From CAZEHS01 sp964424355 (lineage in GTDB: Bacteria; Bacillota; Clostridia; Peptostreptococcales; Acidaminobacteraceae): a stretch of DNA of 64,000 nucleotides. The stretch's first letter is position 1; each line of letters begins with the position of its first letter. Below are positions 26,302 through 34,186 of this stretch, piece after piece. A program made the translations under genes and the position numbers. The notes beneath the pieces are model-generated. The model had not been told where the DNA came from and did no database searches. It worked only from the letters and a program-made list of their open reading frames with translations. Location of the stretch: positions 178,911 to 242,910 of the forward strand of contig CAYRIO010000002.1 in the NCBI GenBank assembly GCA_964424355.1, in the 5' to 3' direction.

Positions 26302-26976
26302 CTAAACCCCTCTCTGTGATGGATCCCAAATATATTTATGGAGCTGCAGCTGAAGGCGCACCCGGTTCAGCTGTTTTTCTTTCATGAAGTCCACGATCTC
26401 ACGGGGGTGAAGGCTGCCGGATACGGCGCTGATATAAACCTGGGTGCGCTCCGTGAGCCGGTGCTGGGCAATGATCTGGGCTGCCCGCTCCAGGTCCCCC
26501 CGGGAGGAGGCCACGAACTTCACCACATCCTGATGCCCGACAAGGGCCAGGTTGGTCAGGCGCATCGCTGCTTCCATGCCGCTGTCGGGCAGCTTATAAT
26601 CCAGCGTGAAGCTCAGATGGTCGTCCAGGGGGCTGCGCAGGCCCAACAGATCATCCAGGGGCAGGGAACCGTTGGTTTCAATCTCCACGGCATGTCCCTG
26701 GGTCGTCAGCCTGCGGATCAGTTCGTGAAGCCGCTTTTGCAGCAGGGGTTCACCGCCGGTGAGGGTGATATTGGTGATGCCGCTTGCCTCTGCATCGGCT
26801 GCCAATTGGGAGACTTCCAGGAACTCCAGGGCGCTGTCTGAGGCCTGGGACCAGGAGGTGTCGCAATAGGCGCACTGGAGGTTGCAGCCGGCAAACCGGA
26901 TGAACTGACAGAGCTCTCCGGCCTTGCGCCCTTCACCGTTGATACTGATGAACCGTTCGGCGATGGGCATTTTCAT
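26302..26976 (-). CDS. queE: 7-carboxy-7-deazaguanine synthase (radical SAM)
   Basis: Encodes 224 residues. It begins MKMPIAERFISINGEG, and the radical SAM cluster Cys are in AGCNLQCAYCDT, spaced C-x3-C-x2-C. TLTGGEPLLQ supplies the SAM-binding Gly-rich motif. It converts 6-carboxytetrahydropterin to 7-carboxy-7-deazaguanine. The gene overlaps queD by four bases, and AAGGAG precedes its start. An anaerobic or low-oxygen setting suits this enzyme. Confidence 0.97.
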   Translation of the reverse strand: MKMPIAERFISINGEGRKAGELCQFIRFAGCNLQCAYCDTSWSQASDSALEFLEVSQLAADAEASGITNITLTGGEPLLQKRLHELIRRLTTQGHAVEIETNGSLPLDDLLGLRSPLDDHLSFTLDYKLPDSGMEAAMRLTNLALVGHQDVVKFVASSRGDLERAAQIIAQHRLTERTQVYISAVSGSLHPREIVDFMKEKQLNRVRLQLQLHKYIWDPSQRGV

Positions 26977-27413
26977 TGGGGCGCTCCTTTGTGTTCTCCG
27001 GTATAGACGGCGGCGTTGTTGGGGGTTTCGTAGACCGTGAGGCTGCTCACCGGAAACCCCTGTTTTCTCATGGCGTCAAAAATATGCCGGGCCATGTTCT
27101 CTGCAGTGGGGGTGAAGGGGAGAGCCAACAGGGTGAAGCCCTCTTCCGCCAGCGCGGCGAGGGTCCCCGGCTTCAGGGCTCCCGCTTCGTAGATCAGTTG
27201 GTGGTCCAGGGAATCAGCCAGCGTCTTCAGGGCGCTTTTCAGGGTGCTGAAGTCAACGAGCATGCCCCGTTCGGCCCCTTCATGCTGAAGACTTTCCCCC
27301 TGGATCTCGCAGATGACACGCCAGCGGTGGCCGTGGATATTGGCACATTTTCCAGGGTAGCCCTTCAGAAAATGGGCACTGTCGAATTCGGTTTCGGTGA
27401 TGAGTCTATACAT
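26973..27413 (-). CDS. queD: 6-carboxytetrahydropterin synthase
   Basis: A 146-residue PTPS-fold enzyme making 6-carboxytetrahydropterin from dihydroneopterin triphosphate. It has the zinc His residues in SAHFL and IHGHRW, and the catalytic Cys in GKCANIHGH. The start follows AGGAG and overlaps the preceding activase gene by eight bases, so the activase and queD are translationally linked. This tight link is the main reason to suspect a common pathway. Confidence 0.97.
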   Translation of the reverse strand: MYRLITETEFDSAHFLKGYPGKCANIHGHRWRVICEIQGESLQHEGAERGMLVDFSTLKSALKTLADSLDHQLIYEAGALKPGTLAALAEEGFTLLALPFTPTAENMARHIFDAMRKQGFPVSSLTVYETPNNAAVYTGEHKGAPQ

Positions 27414-28206
27414 GGGTTTTCTCCTGTTCCGGGTTTTGGGTTTTCATCCAGTGGAATCCGTAACGGCAGCAGCCGATAGCGCCATTGAATTGAGGATCAT
27501 TCAGCACGGCAGTGTTTCCCACCGTTTGGTTTAAAAGGTGGATCACGCCCCGGTTCAGGGCGACCCCGCCGCTGACCAGGATGGGTTTTCCTGCGTAGGG
27601 CATGATCATGGGCAGCATGCGGCGGACCATGGAATCATTCACGCCGGCACAAAGCCGAGGCAACGGAATGCCCTCTGCAATTTTCCCGATCAGCTCCGAT
27701 TCAGAGAAAACGGCGCAGGTGGCATTCAGTTCAACGGGGTTCCGGTGGTGTTTTCCCAATTCCTCTGCGGTGATCTCCAGGAGCTGGGCCATGTTTTCAA
27801 GATACCTGCCACAGGAAGCGGCACATTTGTCGTTGAGATCCAAATCGCAGACCATTCCGGCTGCAACGTGGACAATCTTGGTGTCCTGCCCCCCGAGATC
27901 CAGCAGAACAAAATCCCGTAAGCCGCTCTGCCAGGATGCCCCGTGGACATGGGCCTTGATCTCGGAGATGGGTTTGAAATTCTGGAGATCCGTATTGTTC
28001 CGGCCGTAACCGGTGGAGACACACTGATTGAAATCGGAAGGCAGATAGCCCAGCTTCTCCAGATCCACCACAATCCGGTCTTCGTACCGGCAAAAGTGAC
28101 GGTAGAAATGGATGGTGGAAAAGCTGCGCTTCTCCAGTATGGTGGTTTCATCGGCAATGACCAGCTTCACTTCCCGGCTGCCGAGGTCGATTCCCATCAC
28201 CTTCAT
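27406..28206 (-). CDS. ATP-dependent activase of the 2-hydroxyacyl-CoA dehydratase type
   Basis: A 266-residue ASKHA ATPase (HgdC/BadF/DCCP-reductase family). It begins MGIDLGSREVKLV, has a second phosphate motif LLDLGGQDTKI, and two Cys at about 128 (NDKCAASCGRY) and 164 (NATCAVFSES) in the places that hold the [4Fe-4S] cluster bridging the homodimer in HgdC. Such activases use ATP hydrolysis to push electrons at very low potential onto a partner iron-sulfur protein. The partner here is the upstream HgdB-like gene, which it overlaps by four bases. No CoA-transferase or dehydratase alpha subunit is encoded in this operon. Confidence 0.93.
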   Translation of the reverse strand: MKVMGIDLGSREVKLVIADETTILEKRSFSTIHFYRHFCRYEDRIVVDLEKLGYLPSDFNQCVSTGYGRNNTDLQNFKPISEIKAHVHGASWQSGLRDFVLLDLGGQDTKIVHVAAGMVCDLDLNDKCAASCGRYLENMAQLLEITAEELGKHHRNPVELNATCAVFSESELIGKIAEGIPLPRLCAGVNDSMVRRMLPMIMPYAGKPILVSGGVALNRGVIHLLNQTVGNTAVLNDPQFNGAIGCCRYGFHWMKTQNPEQEKTHV

Positions 28207-29225
28207 AGGGAAATCCCCCTTTCCCGATCCTGGAGCATATCCAGAAACGCTTCCAACCGAAGCCGGGTACGGGCATCCAGAGCAGTTTCCCGGTCTGCGG
28301 TAATGGAAAGGACCGGCACCCCCAGCCGCTGCTTGAGGATGATGTCCTCCACTGCCCGGTGGCAGAAGGTCTGACTGTAGTGAAGGATTCCCGTGATGCC
28401 CCGGAGGGCGATCTGGCGGCGGATCTCCGCGATGCGTTTTTCCAGGGAGTAGGGGTACGTGTAGTTCTGATACTGCTCATAGATATCCTGGCAGGCCATG
28501 GCACGGGGAAATGCGAATTCCCGCTGTACCTCATTGTAGACAACCCGTGCTCCCCGCTCCTCGGTAAAGCTGTAGAGGTCTGCTGTCATGGGGGGCACGC
28601 CGATATATCCCAGGCGGGTTCCGCCGAGTGATTCGGGGCGTTGTTTATACGACGTGATGGCGCTGCGCATATTTTCTTCGAAAGCAGCTGGGTTCCCGTC
28701 AAAATCGGAGCAGGATACCAGATGCAGGTGGTTTTCAAACCCCGTCACGCGGCCCTCTTCCCAGGTCATCCGATCGATTTCGGCCGCCAGGCGCCGGATC
28801 GGCATCAGCTTCTGCCGCATGGCTTCCACCGCTTCTTCGGAAACCCCGAAGAGGGTCATGAACTGTTGGATTTCACGCTTTAATACGGCTGCATCCCCTG
28901 AGTAGGGATAGGAGAAGGGGTGTATCCGGATCTGGTTTTCTGCCAGGACATCTGCCATCACCCGGGTGTTGGAGCAGTCCCCTTCGATGACCCCAACGAC
29001 CTCCCGGATGCCATGCTGGATAGCGGCAGCATAGATTCCCTTGATCCAGGCGCACAGACTTCGGGGGAATCCCTGAGCCTCTGAGAAGCTCAGCATGGAA
29101 CCGGCTTGGCCGGAGGTGATGAACAGATTATTCAGATCGACCACAGGGCGGCCGGCTGCCAGGATCACTTCTGCCGGGATGGTGGTGGTGATGCCGATGG
29201 GGTCTTTACAGGCTGCTGTATTCAT
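28203..29225 (-). CDS. HgdB/DCCP-like iron-sulfur protein
   Basis: A 340-residue member of the 2-hydroxyglutaryl-CoA dehydratase D-component family (COG1775-type). Likely cluster ligands are Cys58 (FPRSLCAWIKG), Cys84 (IEGDCSNT) and Cys288 (HYSQTFCHR); other Cys are at 6, 172 and 245. Only one such subunit is present, whereas true dehydratases have two different ones, so this looks more like a single-subunit or double-cubane-type reductase. It is the first gene of an operon with its activase and queD-queE-queC, behind a preQ1-like leader. The substrate is unknown. A role in queuosine metabolism is my inference from context. Confidence 0.88.
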   Translation of the reverse strand: MNTAACKDPIGITTTIPAEVILAAGRPVVDLNNLFITSGQAGSMLSFSEAQGFPRSLCAWIKGIYAAAIQHGIREVVGVIEGDCSNTRVMADVLAENQIRIHPFSYPYSGDAAVLKREIQQFMTLFGVSEEAVEAMRQKLMPIRRLAAEIDRMTWEEGRVTGFENHLHLVSCSDFDGNPAAFEENMRSAITSYKQRPESLGGTRLGYIGVPPMTADLYSFTEERGARVVYNEVQREFAFPRAMACQDIYEQYQNYTYPYSLEKRIAEIRRQIALRGITGILHYSQTFCHRAVEDIILKQRLGVPVLSITADRETALDARTRLRLEAFLDMLQDRERGISL

Positions 29226-29247
29226 AGGATCTCCATTTCAGGGCAAC

Positions 29248-29272
29248 AAAAAAATGGCCGCTAAGCGCCCAT
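29248..29272 (-). terminator. Leader terminator of the hgdB-activase-queDEC operon
   Basis: On the minus strand ATGG-G-CGC, TTA loop, GCG-G-CCAT, then seven T. It lies between the riboswitch-like element and the first start codon, as in transcription-attenuating riboswitches. Confidence 0.75.
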
Positions 29273-29281
29273 TATCAAAAG

Positions 29282-29299
29282 CCCGTGTGGATACACGGG
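29282..29299 (-). other. Leader hairpin between aptamer and terminator
   Basis: CCCGTGT, loop ATCC, ACACGGG: a perfect 7-bp hairpin in the operon leader. It may be part of the switch's expression platform. Confidence 0.65.
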
Positions 29300-29304
29300 T
29301 GAGG

Positions 29305-29343
29305 CCTAGTTTTGTTTAAAGACAGGAGGGTTACGAACTGTCT
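29305..29343 (-). promoter_or_regulatory. PreQ1-I-like riboswitch aptamer
   Basis: Minus strand: stem AGACAG / CTGTCT closes the 12-base loop TTCGTAACCCTC and is followed by the A-rich tail TTAAACAAAACTAGG. Stem, 12-base loop starting TTC, and the tail AAACAAAACTAGG parallel class I preQ1 aptamers (compare the known tails AAAAAACTAA and AACAAAACAAGG). The tail AGG can pair with CCT in the loop to form a pseudoknot, though that pairing is not in the standard place. The downstream genes include queDEC, and a terminator follows. Not verified with a covariance model. Confidence 0.55.
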
Positions 29344-29423
29344 GATTCAATTTAACATTCCTATTCTAGCGTGAAAATAATTAGAAGGCAAGTTTTTGTC
29401 AGTCCAACGGATGATTTAATGCT

Positions 29424-29441
29424 TTTGTAATCCATTTGTAA
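29424..29441 (-). promoter_or_regulatory. 11-bp-spaced direct repeat TTACAAA (Pho-box-like)
   Basis: Two copies of TTTGTAA on the plus strand (TTACAAA on minus), 11 bp apart. The spacing and TTACAA core resemble PhoP/PhoB half-sites. It lies between the queDEC leader and the NAGPA-type gene. Only two copies are seen, so the call is weak. Confidence 0.25.
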
Positions 29442-29474
29442 CCCCTTCGGAACCTGATATGGAAATTAATTTAC

Positions 29475-29480
29475 TATAAT
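29475..29480 (+). promoter_or_regulatory. -10 box upstream of the NAGPA-domain gene
   Basis: TATAAT 65 bases before the start codon, without a clear -35 at the right distance. Could need an activator. Confidence 0.35.
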
Positions 29481-29544
29481 AGACACAGACGCAGCACTAT
29501 CCGGGGTGAATCGGCTTCGGGTAACATGAGACAGGAGGGTACAT

Positions 29545-32310
29545 ATGCATTCAAAGGGTAAAAAACTTCTCGCATGGGGGCTGGCCTGCAGCCTGATGCT
29601 CAGCACGCTAGCGGGTCCGGTGTACGGCGGATCCCAGCTTTATGAAACAAAAGAAACCCAGACGATTGCCGACGGGGTCACGTACCAGCATATCCTCAGA
29701 TTCGGCGATCAGGGATGGGTCAATATCAATGTGGTCCGAAAGGATTTGAAAAACATGAATTCCGTTTTGCAGCTGGTGAACAGCGCCAGCGGCGTCAGCA
29801 CCCGGGAGACTGTGCCTACGTTGGCGAAACAGGTGCAAAACCCTGTGGCGGCAATCAATGCGGATTTCTTTTACCTGATGAAGCCGGATTCCCCCTTGGG
29901 CGTCATGGTGAAAGATGGCAAGCTGGTCAGCAGCCCGGTGTTGGTAAAGCCCTATAATGCCCTGTCGGTCACGGCGGGGGGGCAAGCGTCCTTTGGAACC
30001 TGGCAGAATAACCTGAGTGTTTCCACGGCCCAGGGGACGGTAATCCCGGTCAGCGCCTTCAACAAGATCACGTGGAACTACCGGATGGTGACGATTCTGG
30101 ACCGAAACTGGGGAGCGATGACCCCTGGGGTGGCGCCGGATTATCCGGATCTGGTGGAAATCGTCGTTGAGAACGATGTGGTGAAAGAGATACGGCAGGG
30201 ACAGCCAGCGACGGCGATTCCCGCAAACGGCTATGTCCTGCTGGCTTCCGATGCCCAGGGGCAGCTGCTGGCCCAGGCGATAGCCAGTGGCGATAGGATT
30301 TCCTTCAATCCCAATACCAGCCCGAATCTGGCCGATATCCGCCTGGCCGTCGGCGGCGGAACCCTGCTGGTGCAAAACGGACAGATTCCCGCCTTCACAG
30401 AACCGGTGGCGGGCTACTCCTCCCGAACGGCGCTGGGTACCAATGTTTCCGGCGATCAGCTGATGATGGTGACGGTGGATGGACGCCATACCTCCTATAA
30501 AGGGCTGGATAATCAGCAGATGGCGGCGTTGATGCTGGAACTGGGTGCCTACAACGCCATGATGATGGATGGCGGCGGCTCCACAACAATGATCAAGCGG
30601 GGCTTGGGAGAACAGAATACAGAAGTGCTTACATATGCTTCCGACGGAAACTTGAGACCGGTTATCAATGGCCTGGTGGTATCGTCGGGCTTGCCGACCG
30701 GCGAGCTGGCGGGTCTGGTTTTGAAGACGGGTCAGGAAACAGCGTTTTTGGGAACGCCTGTCTCCCTATCAGCTCTGGGCTATGATACCACCTATAGCCC
30801 CATGACTCCGACGGCATCCGAAGTGGTCTATACGGTGGATGCCGGTCAGGGACGCATTGAGAACGGCCGGTTAATTCCGGAGGCTCCCGGAACAGTGGTC
30901 ATCAAAGGGGAATACCAGGGGAAAACCGCAACAAAAGGCCTGAAGGTGCTATCCGGTTTGGCGGGGATAGAACTGGACGCTTCCCGGTCCACGCTGAACC
31001 CAGGGGAAACCCTGACGCTGACCGTTACCGGCATCGACCAGAACGGCTATCGGGCTTCCCTCAGCCCGGATGCAGTGCAGTTCAGCGACGACAAGGGGAT
31101 GGGGACGGTTCATAATGGTGTCTACACCGCGGGGCAGCAGGAAGGGTCCACCGTGATCCGGGCTTCCTTCGGAGGGTTTAAAGCCGCCGCAGCGGTTGCC
31201 ACAGGAACTCAGCGGGTTTCCCTGGGATCCTTGGATCAGTATGGCCCGGCGTTCCTCAGCTACCCGACGACAGTTCTGGGAGATGTGGGAATGGTCACCG
31301 GGGGTCAGGTGAATGCCAGCGCTGCCCGATTGAATTATGATTTCACCGGGAGTGCGGAGACCACCGCCGCGTATCTGACTTTTGCCAACGGCGGGATCCC
31401 TCTCAAGGCAAGACCTCAGAAAATAGGTGTGTGGGTTTACGCGGATCAGAACACCCCCCACTGGATCCGCGGACAGCTCAAAGACAAGAACGGCAGCACG
31501 CAGACCATCGAATTCAAGCAGGGGGTCGATTGGACAGGGTGGAAGCGTCTGGAAGCCTCGGTGCCGCAAACCCTTGCCATGCCTGCCACGTTGGAGCGGC
31601 TCTACGTTGTGGAGCCAACCGCCTACAAGACTCGGGGAACCTTGCTGTTTGACGGCCTGGAACTCATGAATCCGTTGTCCTTGCCGACCCTCACTGCTGA
31701 AGAGCGGGGAGGCGCCGTGAAGGACGCGCTCAACCAGAAGCCCAGTACCTATGAGCAGAGGTGGATGGTCTATGGCGGCAGCAGTAAAGCGGATTCTCAG
31801 GTGAAGGTTGTGGATACCCTGGCTGAAGGGTATGATATGGCCCTTTTCACAGGCCCCTACGACTCTGCGGTGATCAGCCAGTCCGGCAAAACCGTTGCGG
31901 GAACCAACGCAGGCTATGCCACCGCTGCGCGTGAAAACGAGCTGTTGGTGTTCCTGAACAATTCCGGTGACGGGCTCCGTAAAACCGATTACAATCAGTG
32001 GCCCTGGCTAAAGAACCTGCTGGCGGCCAATCAAAAGAAAAATGTGCTTATTTTCCTGCAAAAGCCGATTTGGGGCTCCGGCGGTTTCAGCGATAAACTG
32101 GAAGCCAATCTTCTGGGGGATCAGTTGACGGCCTTGGCGGAAAAAGGGACGAATGTCTATGTGTTCTACGGCAGCGGCAGCACCAGTATTGAAACGCGGA
32201 ACGGTGTCCGTTATCTGGGTACCGGAAAAGAGAAGGACCAATTCATCAGTCTCTACAAGAAGGATGGCCAGATCCTCTATACGGTGGAGAAACTGACCGT
32301 GAAACGTTAG
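29545..32310 (+). CDS. Secreted phosphodiester glycosidase (NAGPA-domain) protein
   Basis: A 921-residue exported protein with a signal peptide (KKLLAWGLACSLMLSTLAGPVYG). Residues about 80-385 form a NAGPA-type domain, with INADFFYL, SSRTALGTN, MVTVDGR and MMMDGGGSTTM, as in uncovering enzyme-like phosphodiester glycosidases linked to exopolysaccharide genes. Next come Ig-like or Big_2-type repeats (about 395-550), a jelly-roll-like region (about 580-720), and a C-terminal domain (about 730-921) with VYGGSSKADSQ and GSGSTSIETRNGVRYL that resembles calcineurin-type tails but lacks obvious metal motifs. It probably acts on cell-surface glycans. It stands alone between two terminators or leaders. 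Confidence 0.82.
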   Translation: MHSKGKKLLAWGLACSLMLSTLAGPVYGGSQLYETKETQTIADGVTYQHILRFGDQGWVNINVVRKDLKNMNSVLQLVNSASGVSTRETVPTLAKQVQNPVAAINADFFYLMKPDSPLGVMVKDGKLVSSPVLVKPYNALSVTAGGQASFGTWQNNLSVSTAQGTVIPVSAFNKITWNYRMVTILDRNWGAMTPGVAPDYPDLVEIVVENDVVKEIRQGQPATAIPANGYVLLASDAQGQLLAQAIASGDRISFNPNTSPNLADIRLAVGGGTLLVQNGQIPAFTEPVAGYSSRTALGTNVSGDQLMMVTVDGRHTSYKGLDNQQMAALMLELGAYNAMMMDGGGSTTMIKRGLGEQNTEVLTYASDGNLRPVINGLVVSSGLPTGELAGLVLKTGQETAFLGTPVSLSALGYDTTYSPMTPTASEVVYTVDAGQGRIENGRLIPEAPGTVVIKGEYQGKTATKGLKVLSGLAGIELDASRSTLNPGETLTLTVTGIDQNGYRASLSPDAVQFSDDKGMGTVHNGVYTAGQQEGSTVIRASFGGFKAAAAVATGTQRVSLGSLDQYGPAFLSYPTTVLGDVGMVTGGQVNASAARLNYDFTGSAETTAAYLTFANGGIPLKARPQKIGVWVYADQNTPHWIRGQLKDKNGSTQTIEFKQGVDWTGWKRLEASVPQTLAMPATLERLYVVEPTAYKTRGTLLFDGLELMNPLSLPTLTAEERGGAVKDALNQKPSTYEQRWMVYGGSSKADSQVKVVDTLAEGYDMALFTGPYDSAVISQSGKTVAGTNAGYATAARENELLVFLNNSGDGLRKTDYNQWPWLKNLLAANQKKNVLIFLQKPIWGSGGFSDKLEANLLGDQLTALAEKGTNVYVFYGSGSTSIETRNGVRYLGTGKEKDQFISLYKKDGQILYTVEKLTVKR

Positions 32311-32321
32311 ATGATATAAAA

Positions 32322-32365
32322 AAGAAGGTAGAGTGTGCCACGGTGATGGCAACCTCTACCTTCTT
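32322..32365. terminator. Bidirectional terminator between the NAGPA gene and prfC
   Basis: AAGAAGGTAGAG and CTCTACCTTCTT pair perfectly, with an inner TGCCA / TGGCA. A-rich sequence on the left and T-rich sequence on the right allow use from both sides by the convergent genes. Confidence 0.85.
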
Positions 32366-32382
32366 CATTTATTGTGGCGTCT

Positions 32383-33987
32383 TTAATTTCTTCGGGCGGT
32401 TTCTTCCAGCACAATCCCTTCGTTCCGTTCCTCGGCGGTTCGGATGGACCAGGGGTTTTGGAAAAGCATAACCGGATGATCGTTTCCATCATGGGCCAAA
32501 GCGGAATCCATCGGCAGGGAAAGGGGCTTCTTGCCATAGTTATCCATTTTGATCCACCGGATATGCCGGAAAGGCAGCCGTTCTGTCAGGACATCCACGC
32601 CGTACTCATTTTTCAGCCGGTATTCCAGGACCTCGAACTGCAGGACACCAACCACGCCGATGATCAGTTCTTCAATCCCGATATTGGGGCGTTTGAAGAC
32701 CTGGATGGACCCTTCTTCGGAAAGCTGGGAGATGCCCTTGAGGAATTGCTTCCGCTTCAAGGCGTTCGGTGTGTAGACCTTGGCGAAATGCTCCGGAGCG
32801 AATACGGGAATCCCTTCGTACTGCACCTTGGAATCGTCTGCACAGAGGGTGTCGCCGATATTGAAGATGCCCGGGTCGTGGATGCCGATGATATCACCGG
32901 GATATGCAGTTTCAACGGTTACGCGGTCCTGAGCCATGAACTGCTGCGGCTGGGCCAGCTTGACCTTCTTGTTTTCCTGTACGTGGTTCACAACCATCCC
33001 CCGTTCGAATTTGCCGGAGCAGATCCGTAGGAAGGCGATGCGGTCCCGGTGGGTCGGGTTCATATTGGCCTGGATCTTGAAAATGAAACCGGAAAAATTC
33101 TCGTTTTCAGGGCTGATGGGCCCTAAGTTGCTGGGGCGTGGTTGGGGCGGCATCGTGATGTTCAGGAAGGATTCCAGAAAGGGTTCGATGCCGAAATTGG
33201 TCAGGGCGCTGCCGAAGAAAACGGGGGTCAGTTCGCCCCGGAGGATTTTATCAAGGTCGAAGCCGTCTCCGGCATGGTCCAGCAGTTCCACATCGTCCAG
33301 CAGCTTCTTGTGGAGATGGGGCCCCAGCAGCTGACTGAATTTTTCATCGGTCAGTTCCCCGGTAACGGCATGGGCAATGGCCTGGCCGTGGTTGCTGTCG
33401 CCAAAGAGTTCAATCTGATTCTTGTGGCGGTTGTAGACCCCTTTGAAATCGCGGTCTGAGCCGATGGGCCAGTTCATGGGGTACGACTGGATCCCCAGGG
33501 TCTGCTCGATATCCTCCAACAGCTCATAGGGGTCCTTGCCATGCCGATCCAGCTTGTTGATGAAGGTGAAAATGGGGATTCCCCGCATCTTGCACACCTT
33601 AAACAGCTTCTTGGTCTGGTCTTCCACCCCTTTGGAGCAGTCCACCACCATGACGGCGCTGTCGGCGGCAATCAGGGTCCGGTAAGTGTCTTCACTGAAA
33701 TCCTGATGGCCTGGGGTGTCCAGGATGTTGATGCAAAAGCCGTCGTAATTGAATTGAAGCACGCTGGAGGTCACGGAAATTCCCCGCTGCTTTTCAATCT
33801 CCATCCAGTCGGATACGGCATGCTTCTGGGACCGCCTGGATTTGACGGATCCGGCCTCCCGGATGGCTCCTCCGTACAGCAGGAATTTTTCGGTCAGGGT
33901 TGTTTTCCCGGCATCGGGATGGGAGATGATGGCGAAGGTTCTTCTGCGTTTGATCTCGTTGATAAAAGGCTGATTTTCTGCGGACAT
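32383..33987 (-). CDS. prfC: Peptide chain release factor 3
   Basis: A 534-residue translational GTPase that recycles RF1/RF2 after termination. G1 is SHPDAGKTTLTE, G3 is DTPGHQDFSEDT, and G4 is FINKLDR; RF3-specific stretches such as SVTSSVLQFNYD and PMNWPIGSDRDFKG are present. Full length for the family. Monocistronic, ending at a bidirectional terminator and divergent from the sigma-54 activator gene. Confidence 0.97.
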   Translation of the reverse strand: MSAENQPFINEIKRRRTFAIISHPDAGKTTLTEKFLLYGGAIREAGSVKSRRSQKHAVSDWMEIEKQRGISVTSSVLQFNYDGFCINILDTPGHQDFSEDTYRTLIAADSAVMVVDCSKGVEDQTKKLFKVCKMRGIPIFTFINKLDRHGKDPYELLEDIEQTLGIQSYPMNWPIGSDRDFKGVYNRHKNQIELFGDSNHGQAIAHAVTGELTDEKFSQLLGPHLHKKLLDDVELLDHAGDGFDLDKILRGELTPVFFGSALTNFGIEPFLESFLNITMPPQPRPSNLGPISPENENFSGFIFKIQANMNPTHRDRIAFLRICSGKFERGMVVNHVQENKKVKLAQPQQFMAQDRVTVETAYPGDIIGIHDPGIFNIGDTLCADDSKVQYEGIPVFAPEHFAKVYTPNALKRKQFLKGISQLSEEGSIQVFKRPNIGIEELIIGVVGVLQFEVLEYRLKNEYGVDVLTERLPFRHIRWIKMDNYGKKPLSLPMDSALAHDGNDHPVMLFQNPWSIRTAEERNEGIVLEETARRN

Positions 33988-34186
33988 TTTTTCCTCTTCC
34001 TTCTATAGTCAAGTGGTGAACAGTCTCTGGACAAAAAACAGGGTACAACCTTATAAATTTAACCCGCCAGGCGGAATATGTCAACCGTATTCACTAAAAT
34101 TCGCCGGAGTAGGCTTGTCTTTTGCCTTGTAAATCCCAGCTTTCAATGAGAAAATGAAGGAAACACATCCCGCCCGGAGGAAAGTC

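Noticed and set aside
28203..29225. HgdB-like gene as part of a 2-hydroxyglutarate or lactate fermentation pathway
   Set aside because: Only one dehydratase-type subunit is present, and no CoA-transferase or dehydrogenase is in the operon; the neighbours are queuosine genes.
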